From Meiothermus sp. (GTDB lineage: Bacteria; Deinococcota; Deinococci; Deinococcales; Thermaceae), in contig BPIL01000002.1 in NCBI GenBank assembly GCA_026004095.1, positions 163,046-227,045 on the forward strand: a DNA stretch of 64,000 bases. The letters run 5' to 3'. The position numbers and the translations under genes are program-made. This document shows, piece by piece, positions 1 to 8,724 of the stretch (within the stretch, counting starts at the first letter, position 1; each line of letters opens with the position of its first letter). The notes beneath the pieces were generated by a model. The model was not told where the DNA came from, did not search any database, and saw nothing but the letters and a program-made list of their open reading frames with translations.

Positions 1-435
1 TTGCGGGTTTTTTTGGAGCGGGTGAGCTTGCTGCTGGCCAGCACCAGCGACCTGAGGGTGTTTGCCCGTAACATCAATCGCATTTTTCTATCTGCGCTGG
101 CTTCGTATGCCGCGCTGTTGCTAGTCCTAAGCCTGCTGACCAAGGTATTTTTCGGCCTCAACAGCCCGGCGTCGGAGGTCTTTTTGCTCGCAAACTTTTT
201 ACTGGGCATTGGGTTTTTCGTGGCTTTTACCCTCACCTCCATGAACCGTACCTTGAGGGTTTTGCTGGGCATGCTGCTGGCGTTGCTGGTTTATGCCGTG
301 GCGTTTGCCCTGTCCATCCAGGGCCTGCTCCCCCTGGATGAGTCGGTGAGCTATCTGATCGGGTGTGGGGTTTTTACCAGTTACCTGCTGCTGGTGGCTT
401 TGCCAGTTTTACGTGAATTGCGCAACTACCAGTGA
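1..435 (+). CDS. Hypothetical membrane protein (5' end may lie outside the window)
   Basis: The frame is open from the first base, so the true start may lie upstream; a TTG at base 1 would give 144 residues. The protein is strongly hydrophobic with about four membrane segments (roughly residues 30-50, 60-80, 85-107 and 118-138) joined by short loops, and a charged C-terminus. I recognise no catalytic motif or family. Its stop lies just before the glycosidase-like gene, so the two are probably co-transcribed. It is a multi-pass membrane protein of unknown function. Confidence 0.6.
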   Translation: MRVFLERVSLLLASTSDLRVFARNINRIFLSALASYAALLLVLSLLTKVFFGLNSPASEVFLLANFLLGIGFFVAFTLTSMNRTLRVLLGMLLALLVYAVAFALSIQGLLPLDESVSYLIGCGVFTSYLLLVALPVLRELRNYQ

Positions 436-443
436 GGCGAAGG

Positions 444-1139
444 ATGTACCGCAAGGAAGCCTTGGCTTTTTACTACGGCAAAGGACGCCTACAACAACTG
501 CGCCGCTATGCCCAGGTGGTCTTGCAAACCTGGGCCTATACCCCTATAGAGCTTCAGTGGCTGCGCCGCCAGGGCACCCGGCCACTGGCCTACTTGAGCC
601 TGGGCGAGGATCAGCCCACCCCGGCGCCATGGCATCGCCACGCCCGCAACCTGGACTGGAATACGGTTTATGTAGATCCGGCCCACCCCGACTGGATTAG
701 AAGCCGCCTGGACGAGGCTCAAACGGCCATCGAGATGGGCTTTGAGGGTCTATTTCTGGATACCCTGGACACTGCGGCCCTCTATCCCCAGGATCGGGGC
801 GCCATGCTGCGGCTCATAGCCCGGTTGCGCGCGCTGGTGAGCTCCAGACCCCTATACGCCAACCGGGGGTTTCATCTTCTACCCGAGCTGTCGAGCCTGA
901 TCAACGGGGTGGTTCTGGAGTCGTTTTCCACCACCTGGACGCCCAGGGGTTACCGGGTGCTGCCCGCCTACGAACTCGAGTACAACCTGAGCTGCCTATT
1001 TCGCTTGCAGGGGTTGGGCCTCGAGCTCTATGCGCTGGACTACGCCGATCGTTTCTGGCTCGAGGGTTTTGCTCGAGCCCGGGCGATGTACTACGGGTTG
1101 CCGACCTTTGTTAGCAACCGCGACCTAACCCGGCTATAG
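444..1139 (+). CDS. Endo alpha-1,4-polygalactosaminidase-like (GH114/TM1410-type) protein
   Basis: 231 residues. The sequence resembles the GH114/TM1410 TIM-barrel family: an early LAYLSLGE strand motif, a central GFEGLFLDTLDT motif carrying acidic residues expected at the active site, then ANRGF and VVLESF strand ends. Family members are thought to hydrolyse galactosaminogalactan-type polysaccharide, but the substrate here is unknown. No signal peptide is visible. I chose the ATG at 444 because GAGG lies about 6 bases upstream; a GTG at 432 overlaps the preceding stop but has no ribosome binding site. The family call is moderately secure and the substrate is not. Confidence 0.7.
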   Translation: MYRKEALAFYYGKGRLQQLRRYAQVVLQTWAYTPIELQWLRRQGTRPLAYLSLGEDQPTPAPWHRHARNLDWNTVYVDPAHPDWIRSRLDEAQTAIEMGFEGLFLDTLDTAALYPQDRGAMLRLIARLRALVSSRPLYANRGFHLLPELSSLINGVVLESFSTTWTPRGYRVLPAYELEYNLSCLFRLQGLGLELYALDYADRFWLEGFARARAMYYGLPTFVSNRDLTRL

Positions 1140-1140
1140 A

Positions 1141-1551
1141 TTAATCCTGGTCTGGCTGGAGGTACTGCTTGCCAAAGGCGTGGGGTAGCAGGGCGCCCAC
1201 GGTGGTGTGTAGCTCGGGGCCGTCGGCGCTCAGGCAGTGCACGGGCACACCGGGATGGGCGAACTCGCTTAGCACCTGCCGGCAGCCGCCGCAAGGGGTG
1301 GCCGGCTGTGCCCCCCGGCTGAGCACCCAGACCTCGGCGATTTCGCGTTCTCCAGCCGAAACCATCTGCAAGGTGGCCGACTGCTCAGCGCAGCGCGAGA
1401 GGGGGTAGGCGGCGTTTTCGACATTAACCCCACCGTACAGCCGGCCCGACCCCGACCTGATCACCGCTGCCACAGCGAAGCCGGAGTAGGGCGAGTAGGA
1501 GCGTTCCAGGAGCTGGTGGAGCAGTTCTAATATCTCTTTGGGTGTTGGCAT
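1141..1551 (-). CDS. cdd: Cytidine deaminase
   Basis: 136 residues, normal for the homotetrameric zinc enzyme. It converts cytidine and deoxycytidine to uridine and deoxyuridine in pyrimidine salvage. The N-terminal YSPYSGFAV motif, the CAEQ segment carrying the first zinc cysteine and the catalytic glutamate, and the PCGGCRQ segment with the other two zinc cysteines are all present. The ATG follows the stop of the upstream CNNM/CBS gene by a few bases, so it is probably the last gene of that transcript. It converges on the GH114-like gene with almost no space between. Confidence 0.95.
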   Translation of the reverse strand: MPTPKEILELLHQLLERSYSPYSGFAVAAVIRSGSGRLYGGVNVENAAYPLSRCAEQSATLQMVSAGEREIAEVWVLSRGAQPATPCGGCRQVLSEFAHPGVPVHCLSADGPELHTTVGALLPHAFGKQYLQPDQD

Positions 1552-1558
1552 ACCGTAC

Positions 1559-2935
1559 CTAGGCTTCCTCGGAAGTCACCGATTCACTGAGGGTTTCGTC
1601 GTCGGTGGGGGTGGGGGTCTGCTTTTGGGCCCGCACGCGCTCGATGCCCCGGGGGTCGGCGGTTTCGACGATAAACTCATAACCGCCGTACTCGAGCTTT
1701 TCCCCCACCTCGGGAATATGACCAAACTCGTTCATCAAGAATCCCGAGAGGGTGTCGTACTCGCCTTCGGGCAGTTCGATGCCCAGCTTTTTAGAGGCTT
1801 CTTCGAGCGGAACCGAGGCATCGAGCAGATACACCCCCTCGGCGATCTGCTGCACCGGGGCCACCTCTTCCTCATCCGACTCGTCGTAGATCTCACCGAT
1901 AATTTCCTCGATGATGTCCTCGAGGGTGACCAGGCCCGCGGTGCCTTTGAACTCGTCCACCACGATAGCCATATGGGTTTTACGACGACGCATCTCGCGC
2001 AGCAGCTCCCGGGCCCCCATGGTCTCGGGGACAAAATAGGCCGGGTGGCAGATGCTACCCACCTTGATGCTGTCCAGTTCCGGGCCGCTGTACTCCAGCA
2101 GGTCTTTGATATAGGCCACCCCGATGATGTTGTCGATGGTTTCCTGGTATACCGGAACCCGGGAGTAGCGGTGCTCGCGGGCCATCGCCCAAAAGTCGCG
2201 CAGGCTGGCCTCGGCGGATATGGTGACCATTTCTACCCTTGGCACCATAATCGAGCGCACCAGGGTTTCCTCGAGGTCGAGGATCTGGCTGATGATCTCC
2301 CCCTCGCTCTCGTCCAGAACCCCTTCTTTGGATGAAGCCTCCACGATCAACTTGAGCTCCTCGGCGCTGCCGACCATGGAGTGCGAGGGCGCTTCTTTGA
2401 GGCCCATCAGCCGGAGGAAAAAATTACCGCTTCGGTTGAACAGCCAGACCAGCGGTGTGGTGAGCCGCTGGAAAATGTTGAGCGGCAGAATGGTGAAGAC
2501 CGCGACCTGCTCGGTGCGCTGCAGGGCGATGCCTTTGGGAATAAGCTCGCCAAAGAGCACCGTAACGAAGGTGATGAAAACCACCGAAAGCACAAAGCCC
2601 ACGCTGGAAAGCAGGCTGCTTTCAGTAGCAGCGGCGGCCTCGGGCTGGCCGAACAACACCCCGATGCCCGTCACAATCAGCCGGGTGACGTACGGTTCTC
2701 CAAAAGCCCCCAGAACCAGGTTGGTGGCGGTGATGCCAAGCTGGGTGGTGGCAATGTAGGCGTCAAGCCGGGCCATGGCATCTTTGAGCAGCCGGCCCTG
2801 CCAGGCCCCGCTTTCCGCCAGGTGCTCGACCCGGCTGCGCCGGATGGCTACCAGGGAGAATTCAGCGGTAACGAAAAAAGCGTTGATCAGGATGAGCAAA
2901 GCGATGATACCAAGACTACCAGGGATGCTTTCCAT
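1559..2935 (-). CDS. CNNM-domain/CBS-domain membrane protein (hemolysin C/CorC family)
   Basis: About 458 residues. An N-terminal CNNM (DUF21) domain with about four membrane segments is followed by a CBS pair (around residues 200-345, with the typical GVAYIKDLL and GLVTLEDIIEEIIGEI motifs) and a C-terminal CorC/HlyC transporter-associated domain. Such proteins are inner-membrane and linked to magnesium or other cation transport; the hemolysin name is historical. I prefer the ATG at 2935 because it puts the membrane segment near the N-terminus as in relatives. A TTG at 2959 would add eight residues. Neither has a clear Shine-Dalgarno sequence. The tail is acidic and Thr/Ser-rich. Confidence 0.9.
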   Translation of the reverse strand: MESIPGSLGIIALLILINAFFVTAEFSLVAIRRSRVEHLAESGAWQGRLLKDAMARLDAYIATTQLGITATNLVLGAFGEPYVTRLIVTGIGVLFGQPEAAAATESSLLSSVGFVLSVVFITFVTVLFGELIPKGIALQRTEQVAVFTILPLNIFQRLTTPLVWLFNRSGNFFLRLMGLKEAPSHSMVGSAEELKLIVEASSKEGVLDESEGEIISQILDLEETLVRSIMVPRVEMVTISAEASLRDFWAMAREHRYSRVPVYQETIDNIIGVAYIKDLLEYSGPELDSIKVGSICHPAYFVPETMGARELLREMRRRKTHMAIVVDEFKGTAGLVTLEDIIEEIIGEIYDESDEEEVAPVQQIAEGVYLLDASVPLEEASKKLGIELPEGEYDTLSGFLMNEFGHIPEVGEKLEYGGYEFIVETADPRGIERVRAQKQTPTPTDDETLSESVTSEEA

Positions 2936-3041
2936 AAGGTTCGCGTCAGGCCCAACCAAAAGCTAACTCGCCCCGGAGCGTCCCAGGGCAAGGCCAGGGC
3001 CAGGTTTTGGGTGGGGAGTCCATACGCTACTAGCCGAGAGT

Positions 3042-3446
3042 TTACCACAGCCCCAGCCGGCTCACAAGCGGCGGAAAAAACAGCAAAAAGCCGATCAGGG
3101 CTGCAATTGTGCTCACTATCAGTACGCTGGCCGCGGCGATGTCTTTGGCGGCTTTGGCCAGCGGGTGGTAGTTGGGGGAGACCAGATCCACCACGGCCTC
3201 GAGGGCGGTGTTGATAAGCTCGAGGCCCAACACCAGGGCTACCAACAGGAGCACCGGTACCGGGTTGACCTTCAGCCACCAGGCCAGGCCCAGGGCCAGG
3301 GCGGCCACATAGACCTCGAGGCGGAAATTGCGCTGGCTTTTCCAGGCATAACGAACCCCGGCCCAGGCATAGCCAAACGAAGCCCGCAGGCCTCGCAGCG
3401 GCAGGGGATCGGTTCCGGGTTTGGGTGGTGGGGGGCGGGTTGGCAT
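3042..3446 (-). CDS. dgkA: Diacylglycerol kinase family protein (probably undecaprenol kinase)
   Basis: 134 residues with three membrane helices and the family signature ELINTALEAVVD around the middle, then a conserved KAAKDIAAASVL helix. Members of this small trimeric membrane kinase phosphorylate diacylglycerol in Proteobacteria or undecaprenol in Gram-positives. Which substrate applies here cannot be read from the sequence. The N-terminal 15-20 residues are proline-rich. It follows ybeY on the same strand with only a few bases between, in the order phoH-ybeY-dgkA that is common in bacteria. Confidence 0.92.
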   Translation of the reverse strand: MPTRPPPPKPGTDPLPLRGLRASFGYAWAGVRYAWKSQRNFRLEVYVAALALGLAWWLKVNPVPVLLLVALVLGLELINTALEAVVDLVSPNYHPLAKAAKDIAAASVLIVSTIAALIGFLLFFPPLVSRLGLW

Positions 3447-3449
3447 GGT

Positions 3450-3872
3450 TCAGAGCTCGAGGATGCGGGCCTGCACCCGCCTAAACCCTTCCCATTCGGT
3501 CTCGGAGCGGTGGTCGTGTCCCAGCAGGTGCCAAAGCGAATGGGCGGCCAGTACCTTAACCTCGTGCTGAAGACTGTGCCCAAGCTGCTCGGCCTGGCGG
3601 CGGGCGGTATCCAGGCTGATCACGATATCGCCCAGGTGCGGCGGGATGAAGGGGTCGCCCGGTTCGTAGGTGGGAAACGACAAAACATCGGTAGGGGCAT
3701 CCTCCCCCCAGTGCTGCTGCTTGAGGGCCCGTATCTCGTCGTCGTTGGTAAGGATCAGGGTTAGAGACTTGTCCCCGTGCCCAAGCTCCGCCAGTAGAAG
3801 CCCAAGCGCCCTGCGCACCGCAGGGCCCAGCCCTCGAGGCACTCGAGTGTGCGCAACCAGATCTACCCCCAT
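3450..3872 (-). CDS. ybeY: Endoribonuclease YbeY (rRNA maturation and quality control)
   Basis: 140 residues. The zinc-binding signature H-x3-H-x5-H is present at H111, H115 and H121 within HSLWHLLGHDH, the position typical of the family. A TDVLSFP motif lies about 50 residues earlier. YbeY is a metal-dependent RNase needed for 16S rRNA 3' end maturation and 70S quality control. The gene lies directly downstream of phoH and upstream of dgkA, a widely conserved order. One catalytic-site glycine common in relatives (HGxLH) is Ser-Leu-Trp here, which is tolerated in several lineages. Confidence 0.95.
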   Translation of the reverse strand: MGVDLVAHTRVPRGLGPAVRRALGLLLAELGHGDKSLTLILTNDDEIRALKQQHWGEDAPTDVLSFPTYEPGDPFIPPHLGDIVISLDTARRQAEQLGHSLQHEVKVLAAHSLWHLLGHDHRSETEWEGFRRVQARILEL

Positions 3873-3874
3873 GG

Positions 3875-4846
3875 CTAGCTCTCGTGCTCATGGGCCTCGT
3901 AGGCCTTGATGATGCGGGCTACCAGCGGGTGGCGTACCACATCGGACTCCAAAAAGCGCTGCTGGGCAATGCCCTGGATGCCCTTTAGGATGCGCAGGGC
4001 CTCTACCAGGCCGCTTTTTTGGGCCTTGGGTAGGTCGATCTGGGTAATGTCGCCGGTGATCACCACCCGGCTATTGAAGCCCATGCGGGTCAGGAACATC
4101 TTCATCTGCTCGGGGGTGGTGTTCTGGGCTTCATCCAAGATGATAAAGGCGTCGTTCAGGGTACGGCCCCGCATGAAGGCCAGGGGGGCCACCTCGATCA
4201 CCCCCGACTGGATGTACTGTTCGAAGCGCTCGGCATCGATCATGTCGAACAGGGCATCGTAGAGCGGGCGCAGATAGGGGTCGATTTTGGCCTGGAGGTC
4301 ACCCGGCAAAAAGCCCAGGCGCTCCCCAGCCTCCACCGCCGGGCGGGTCAGGATGATGCGCTTAATTTTCTTGGCCTTGAGAAAAGCCACCGCCATGGCG
4401 ACGGCCAGGTAGGTTTTGCCAGTGCCGGCCGGCCCGATGCCAAAGGTGATGTCGTGGGTGCTGATGGCCTCCACATACTTTCGCTGGCCGGGGGTTTTGG
4501 GCTTCAAGCGGCCGGGCAGGGTAATCTCGCCGCCGAGGGCGGGTGTGGTGGTTTCGACCGGCAGCGACTGACCATTTTCCGCCACCAGGATGACCTGCTC
4601 GAGGGTGCCCGAGTCAATTTCCGCGCCCTGGCGTACCAGGGTGACCAGGTCGCGGATGACCCGTTCGGCCAACCACACCGCTTCTGGGTCGCCCGAGATT
4701 TGAACCTCCTGCCCCCGCACCACAAGCTGGGCCGGCAAAAGCTTGCGAAGGGTTTTTAGATGTTTATCCCCGTGGCCCAGCAAGGACAGGGCTTCCTGGG
4801 GCGAACGCAGGGGAACTACCGCTTTGCTTTGCGTACTCTTCTCCAA
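3875..4846 (-). CDS. phoH: PhoH-like ATPase
   Basis: 323 residues. An N-terminal KH-like region is followed by the PhoH ATPase core: Walker A GPAGTGKT at residues 138-145, AFIILDEAQN as Walker B, and a TGDITQIDL sensor segment. PhoH-like proteins are cytoplasmic ATPases, in some cases RNA helicases, and are often encoded beside ybeY as here. The start is a TTG at 4846 because a strong AGGAG lies 6 bases upstream. This makes the gene overlap the last 31 bases of the upstream proline-rich gene, implying translational coupling. Confidence 0.93.
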   Translation of the reverse strand: MEKSTQSKAVVPLRSPQEALSLLGHGDKHLKTLRKLLPAQLVVRGQEVQISGDPEAVWLAERVIRDLVTLVRQGAEIDSGTLEQVILVAENGQSLPVETTTPALGGEITLPGRLKPKTPGQRKYVEAISTHDITFGIGPAGTGKTYLAVAMAVAFLKAKKIKRIILTRPAVEAGERLGFLPGDLQAKIDPYLRPLYDALFDMIDAERFEQYIQSGVIEVAPLAFMRGRTLNDAFIILDEAQNTTPEQMKMFLTRMGFNSRVVITGDITQIDLPKAQKSGLVEALRILKGIQGIAQQRFLESDVVRHPLVARIIKAYEAHEHES

Positions 4847-5322
4847 TATTGGCTCCTGGGTTCGGCCAGTATCTGGTGCCAAACCACACCGTTCAGAATA
4901 GCACGGGTTGAGGTTGAAAACGCCCGCTGCTCGATGGTTTTCTTGGTCTTGGGCTGCGGCTTGCTGGAGGCTTTTTGAGGGGGTTCTGAGGAGGGGCGCG
5001 GGCTGGGGCGGCTTTGACGCTCACGCTCGACCTCCTCGAGGCTCCGGGGTCGTCTGGGCGGTGTTTTGGGTTTTGGGGATGGGGCCGGCTGGCTTACCAC
5101 AGGCCGGGCGGGGGGGCTTGGGGGAGGGCTGCTGGGGGTTGGGGTGCTCGAGCGGGTGGGCGGGGCGCTCGAGGCCGGGCGACGCTCCTCACCGGGTAAG
5201 AGGATCTCGTCGGGTTCGAAGTCGGGGGGAACTTGCTGGCCCCGCCGCAGCAGCCCTTGCAGGGCCGGCAGCACGATAAAGAAGAACAGGAACAGCAGAC
5301 CTAAAAGATCGTCTAAGCCCAT
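4816..5322 (-). CDS. Conserved hypothetical proline/serine-rich protein with one membrane anchor
   Basis: 168 residues. A single strongly hydrophobic segment at residues 5-24 (very Leu/Phe-rich) is followed by about 90 residues dominated by Pro, Ser, Arg and Thr, probably disordered, and then a basic, more folded-looking C-terminus. I recognise no family. GGAGG lies 6-7 bases before the ATG. The 3' end overlaps phoH, which begins inside it, and floA lies just upstream on the same strand. It may be a membrane-tethered linker protein; its function is unknown. Confidence 0.75.
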   Translation of the reverse strand: MGLDDLLGLLFLFFFIVLPALQGLLRRGQQVPPDFEPDEILLPGEERRPASSAPPTRSSTPTPSSPPPSPPARPVVSQPAPSPKPKTPPRRPRSLEEVERERQSRPSPRPSSEPPQKASSKPQPKTKKTIEQRAFSTSTRAILNGVVWHQILAEPRSQYWRRVRKAKR

Positions 5323-5364
5323 GGGGCCCTCCAGATGGGGGCGAGCGCCGCGCCCCCAGAGCGC

Positions 5365-6354
5365 TTAGCGTTGCGAACCATCATCGGAAGTGCTGCCGCC
5401 GCTGGCTTTGCTGATGGAATCGCGCATCTCGGTGTCGGCCTCGATGTTTTTAAGCTGATAGTAGTCCATAACGCCTATGCGACCGTTGCGCAGGGCCTCG
5501 GCCAGGGCCAAAGGTACGGCCGCTTGGGCCTCCACCAGCTTGGCCCGCATGGCCTCTACCAGGGCCGCGTTTTCTTGCTCCAGGGCCACCGCCATCGCGC
5601 GGCGCTCCTCGGCCTTGGCCTGGGCAATTTTCTTGTCGGCCTCGGCTTGGTCGGTGCGAAGCTGGGCCCCGATGTTTTTACCCACGTCCACCTCGGCGAT
5701 ATCCACCGATAGGATTTCAAAAGCCGTGCCGGCGTCCAGGCCTTTGGCTAGCACGGTTTTGGAGATACGGTCAGGCTGCTCGAGCACCTGCTTGTGATCC
5801 TCCGACTGGCCGATGGAGGCCACGATGCCCTCGCCCACCCGGGCCACGATGGTTTCTTCGCCGGCCCCACCCACCAGGCGGTCAATGTTGGCCCGCACGG
5901 TGATGCGGGCGGTTGCCAGCAGCTGGATGCCGTCCTTGGCCATACCCGCTACCATGGGGCTGGTAATTACCTTGGGATTCACCGAGAGCCGCACGGCCTC
6001 GAGCACATCCCGCCCCGCCAGGTCAATGGCGGCGGCGCGGTCGAAGTTCAGCTTGATGCCGGCCTTGTCGGCGGCAATCAGGGCATCCACCACCCGGTCT
6101 ACGTTGCCCCCGGCCAGGTACTGGGCCTCGAGCTTGGCGGTCTCAACCGGAATGCCTGCCTTGAAGGCCTTGATCATGGGATTCACAATTTTAGCCGGGG
6201 GAATCCGTCGGAAACGCATGCCGACCAGGGAGGTTAGCGGTACGTTAACTCCCGAAAACAACGCGGTAATCCATAGGGGCACCGGTACCAGGTAAAAGAA
6301 TAAGAAAACGGCCAGTAAAACGATGCCAGCGACGATTAACACTCCAAGCTCCAT
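5365..6354 (-). CDS. floA: Flotillin-like protein FloA
   Basis: 329 residues. An N-terminal hydrophobic hairpin (residues about 5-30) is followed by an SPFH-type core with the characteristic [13 protein letters not shown], [17 protein letters not shown] and DVGKNIGA segments, and then an Ala/Glu-rich coiled coil (about residues 225-290). FloA organises membrane microdomains and is almost always encoded next to an NfeD-family gene, which is the gene immediately upstream here. The start ATG is preceded by an excellent GAGGAG. In Bacillus this pair affects membrane fluidity and signalling complexes. Confidence 0.93.
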   Translation of the reverse strand: MELGVLIVAGIVLLAVFLFFYLVPVPLWITALFSGVNVPLTSLVGMRFRRIPPAKIVNPMIKAFKAGIPVETAKLEAQYLAGGNVDRVVDALIAADKAGIKLNFDRAAAIDLAGRDVLEAVRLSVNPKVITSPMVAGMAKDGIQLLATARITVRANIDRLVGGAGEETIVARVGEGIVASIGQSEDHKQVLEQPDRISKTVLAKGLDAGTAFEILSVDIAEVDVGKNIGAQLRTDQAEADKKIAQAKAEERRAMAVALEQENAALVEAMRAKLVEAQAAVPLALAEALRNGRIGVMDYYQLKNIEADTEMRDSISKASGGSTSDDGSQR

Positions 6355-6514
6355 GCGATCCTCCTCGAGATCAAACCGCTATCTAGGTATGTTTAGATCG
6401 GATGCCGGACAAAACCGGGCGCTTCCTCAGGGTACATCATGGGCCGCCAGATGGGTATGGGCGGGCTTCAGCGCGGAGTTCCCCAGAGCTGGCGAGTAGA
6501 AACGCATGGCTGGG
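6355..6514. other. Spacer between nfeD and floA
   Basis: 160 bases with the floA ribosome binding site at its left end. I see no clear terminator, promoter or small gene in the rest. The two genes are probably on one transcript. Confidence 0.4.
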
Positions 6515-7789
6515 CTAGCCTTCTACCTTCCGCACCACCACCCGGGGGCCTTCCACCTGGATCACCCGGACGGCCTGGCCCCGGTCAATGAACTCGCCCA
6601 TAGTGACCACATCCACCCGCCGGTCGCCAAACTGGGCCGTGCCCGCGGGGCGCAGGTCGGTGATGGCCTGGCCGATGGCCCCCAGCAGCGATTCCAGCTC
6701 GTTTTTGGGCGGTGCTACCTCTTCAACCGCGCTGCTTAGCACAAAGGGGCGGGCCACCCGCCCTTTTGGTAGATAGCGGAATATGAAAAAAAGCCCCAAA
6801 GCCAGCCCGATAATGGCCAAGGAACCGACCTGCAGGGCCTCATCCCCAAAGGTGAAGTAGATTGAAGCCCCGATCAGACCCAGGCCGACCAGACCGGGAA
6901 TGCCAAAACCGGGGGTTACAAACAGTTCGAACACCACCAGCAGCAGGCCCCCGAAGAGCAGGATGATGGACAGGGCGCTGGAAAGGCCCGCCAGGTAGCC
7001 CCCCAGGAAGAACAGGCCCAGCGAGGTCAGGCCGATGATGGCGGGGATAAAGGTGCCTGGGGTGAAAAATTCCAGAATGAGCCCCAGCACCCCCACCGCC
7101 AGCAGAATGGCCGCGATGGTGGGGTCGGTCAGAAAACGGGCCACCCGCACCTGGGGGCCCGGCTGCAGTTCCTGGGTGTCGGTGTTAAAGCCGGCTTTCT
7201 CGAGGGCGGCCCGCAGACTGGCGACTTCAGCATCGGCCACCTTGAGCTCCACGGCCCGCCTGGCCGAGAGGGTGAGGGGTTCCCCTCGGGTGGTGATGCC
7301 GCGCACCTCAACCTCGGGATCTACCATCGCTTCAGCGATGTTGGCAGGGCGGTTGCGGGCCTCGGCGACCGCCCGAAACTTGCCTTTCAGGGCCGATATG
7401 ACCTTGCGGTCGGCGGCATTGGTGTTGCCCACGATGGGGGTGATGGTAACCGGCAGGGCCGCTCCGATGTTGGAGCCGGGCAGCATCATGATCTGCTGAG
7501 CCGCCAGTGAGATGAGGGCCCCGGCCGAGAAGGCGTTTTCCACCACGGCCAGCGTGGGTACGGTGGAGGACAGGATGCGGTCGGTGATGCGGATGGCCGC
7601 ATCCACCCGGCCCCCGGGGGTGTTGACCCGGAACACCACCCCGCTGGCCCCCTCGCGTTCGGCCTGGTCGAGGGACTGTTCAACAAAGGTGGCTAGAGGC
7701 CCATCGATGGTTCCTTCAATGGGGATGATGTAGGTTCGGGCCTGCGCAAAAGAGGCAACCAGCAGTAAAATAACCAGTAGCTTTCTCAC
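6515..7789 (-). CDS. NfeD-family membrane-bound serine protease
   Basis: 424 residues. A signal peptide (MRKLLVILLLVASFAQA) precedes a ClpP/SppA-like protease domain containing FRVNTPGG and the serine-bearing FSAGALIS segment. About four membrane helices (residues roughly 240-350) and a C-terminal OB-fold NfeD domain follow. This is the long form (NfeD1b type) that pairs with flotillin, encoded next door. I chose the GTG at 7789 because it places the signal peptide at the N-terminus; the open frame runs about 70 codons further upstream but overlaps the divergent aroE promoter. Confidence 0.9.
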   Translation of the reverse strand: MRKLLVILLLVASFAQARTYIIPIEGTIDGPLATFVEQSLDQAEREGASGVVFRVNTPGGRVDAAIRITDRILSSTVPTLAVVENAFSAGALISLAAQQIMMLPGSNIGAALPVTITPIVGNTNAADRKVISALKGKFRAVAEARNRPANIAEAMVDPEVEVRGITTRGEPLTLSARRAVELKVADAEVASLRAALEKAGFNTDTQELQPGPQVRVARFLTDPTIAAILLAVGVLGLILEFFTPGTFIPAIIGLTSLGLFFLGGYLAGLSSALSIILLFGGLLLVVFELFVTPGFGIPGLVGLGLIGASIYFTFGDEALQVGSLAIIGLALGLFFIFRYLPKGRVARPFVLSSAVEEVAPPKNELESLLGAIGQAITDLRPAGTAQFGDRRVDVVTMGEFIDRGQAVRVIQVEGPRVVVRKVEG

Positions 7790-7896
7790 CAAGATTATCT
7801 TAGCAAGCCAGGCTAGCGGGAGTGTAATGCCGAGGGCTCGAGCTGTTTGTGGGTTGGGTTTTCGCTTCGACCATCGCAAACCGCCGCGCAAAAGCG

Positions 7897-7902
7897 TAAA
7901 AT
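7897..7902 (+). promoter_or_regulatory. aroE -10 element, leaderless geometry
   Basis: TAAAAT followed by 6 bases and then the aroE GTG. No Shine-Dalgarno sequence lies before the start and no good -35 is visible, so transcription probably starts at or next to the start codon. Confidence 0.55.
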
Positions 7903-7908
7903 CCAGGC

Positions 7909-8724
7909 GTGCAACTGGGTCTGATAGGATTTCCGGTCGGACACTCGCTTTCCCCGGCCATGCACCAGGCGGCGCTGAGGGCGGCGGGGCTCGAGGGCTC
8001 ATACCGGGCCCTGGAGACCCCGCCTTCGTTTTTGCGGGCCCGGCTGCAAGAAGTCCGGCGGGCTTTCGTCGGGGTTAATGTGACCATTCCCCATAAGGAA
8101 AGCGTGCTGGAATACCTGGACGAGCTAAGCTCCGAAGCGGCAGCCATCGGCGCGGTTAACACCATTGTGTGCGAGCAGGGCCGGTTGATTGGCTACAACA
8201 CCGACGCCATGGGTTTTATCGCGGGGCTGGATGAGGCCGGCATCGCTTACCGCAACAAGAAAGCCCTGCTGCTGGGGGCAGGGGGGGCTGCCCGGGCCAT
8301 TGCGTATGCCTTGAAGAAGGAGGGCGTGCATGTGGCGGTGTACAACCGCACCACCGAGCGGGCCAGGGCCCTGTGCGCGGCCATGGGGCTGCACCTGGTG
8401 ACGGAGCCGCTGCTGGAGGCGGCGGTGCGAAGCTGTGACCTGCTGGTCAACACCACCAGCGTGGGGCTCAACGACCCCACCCGCTCACCCCTGCCGCCGG
8501 GGCTGCTGCCTCGAGCGGGGGTGGTGGTGGATATCATCTATCATCCCCAGACCACCCGTCTGCTGCTCGAGGCCCAGCAGGCTGGGCTGGTGACCCTGGG
8601 CGGGCTCCCTATGCTGGTCTGGCAGGGGGCGCTGGCCTTCGAGCTCTGGACGGGTGTAAAGCCGGATGTGCGGGTGATGTATGCAGCGGCCCAGGCCGGG
8701 CTTGGTCACACTCCTTCTGCATGA
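7909..8724 (+). CDS. aroE: Shikimate 5-dehydrogenase
   Basis: 271 residues. It reduces 3-dehydroshikimate to shikimate with NADPH in aromatic amino acid synthesis. The N-terminal GFPVGHSLSPAMH motif binds shikimate, NVTIPHKE carries the catalytic lysine, and LLGAGGAARA is the nucleotide-binding glycine loop, followed by NRT. A GMP-like closing segment is present as GGLPMLVWQGALAFELWTG. The start is a GTG with an upstream TAAAAT and no ribosome binding site. The stop overlaps the start of the next gene (ATGA), indicating coupling. Confidence 0.96.
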   Translation: MQLGLIGFPVGHSLSPAMHQAALRAAGLEGSYRALETPPSFLRARLQEVRRAFVGVNVTIPHKESVLEYLDELSSEAAAIGAVNTIVCEQGRLIGYNTDAMGFIAGLDEAGIAYRNKKALLLGAGGAARAIAYALKKEGVHVAVYNRTTERARALCAAMGLHLVTEPLLEAAVRSCDLLVNTTSVGLNDPTRSPLPPGLLPRAGVVVDIIYHPQTTRLLLEAQQAGLVTLGGLPMLVWQGALAFELWTGVKPDVRVMYAAAQAGLGHTPSA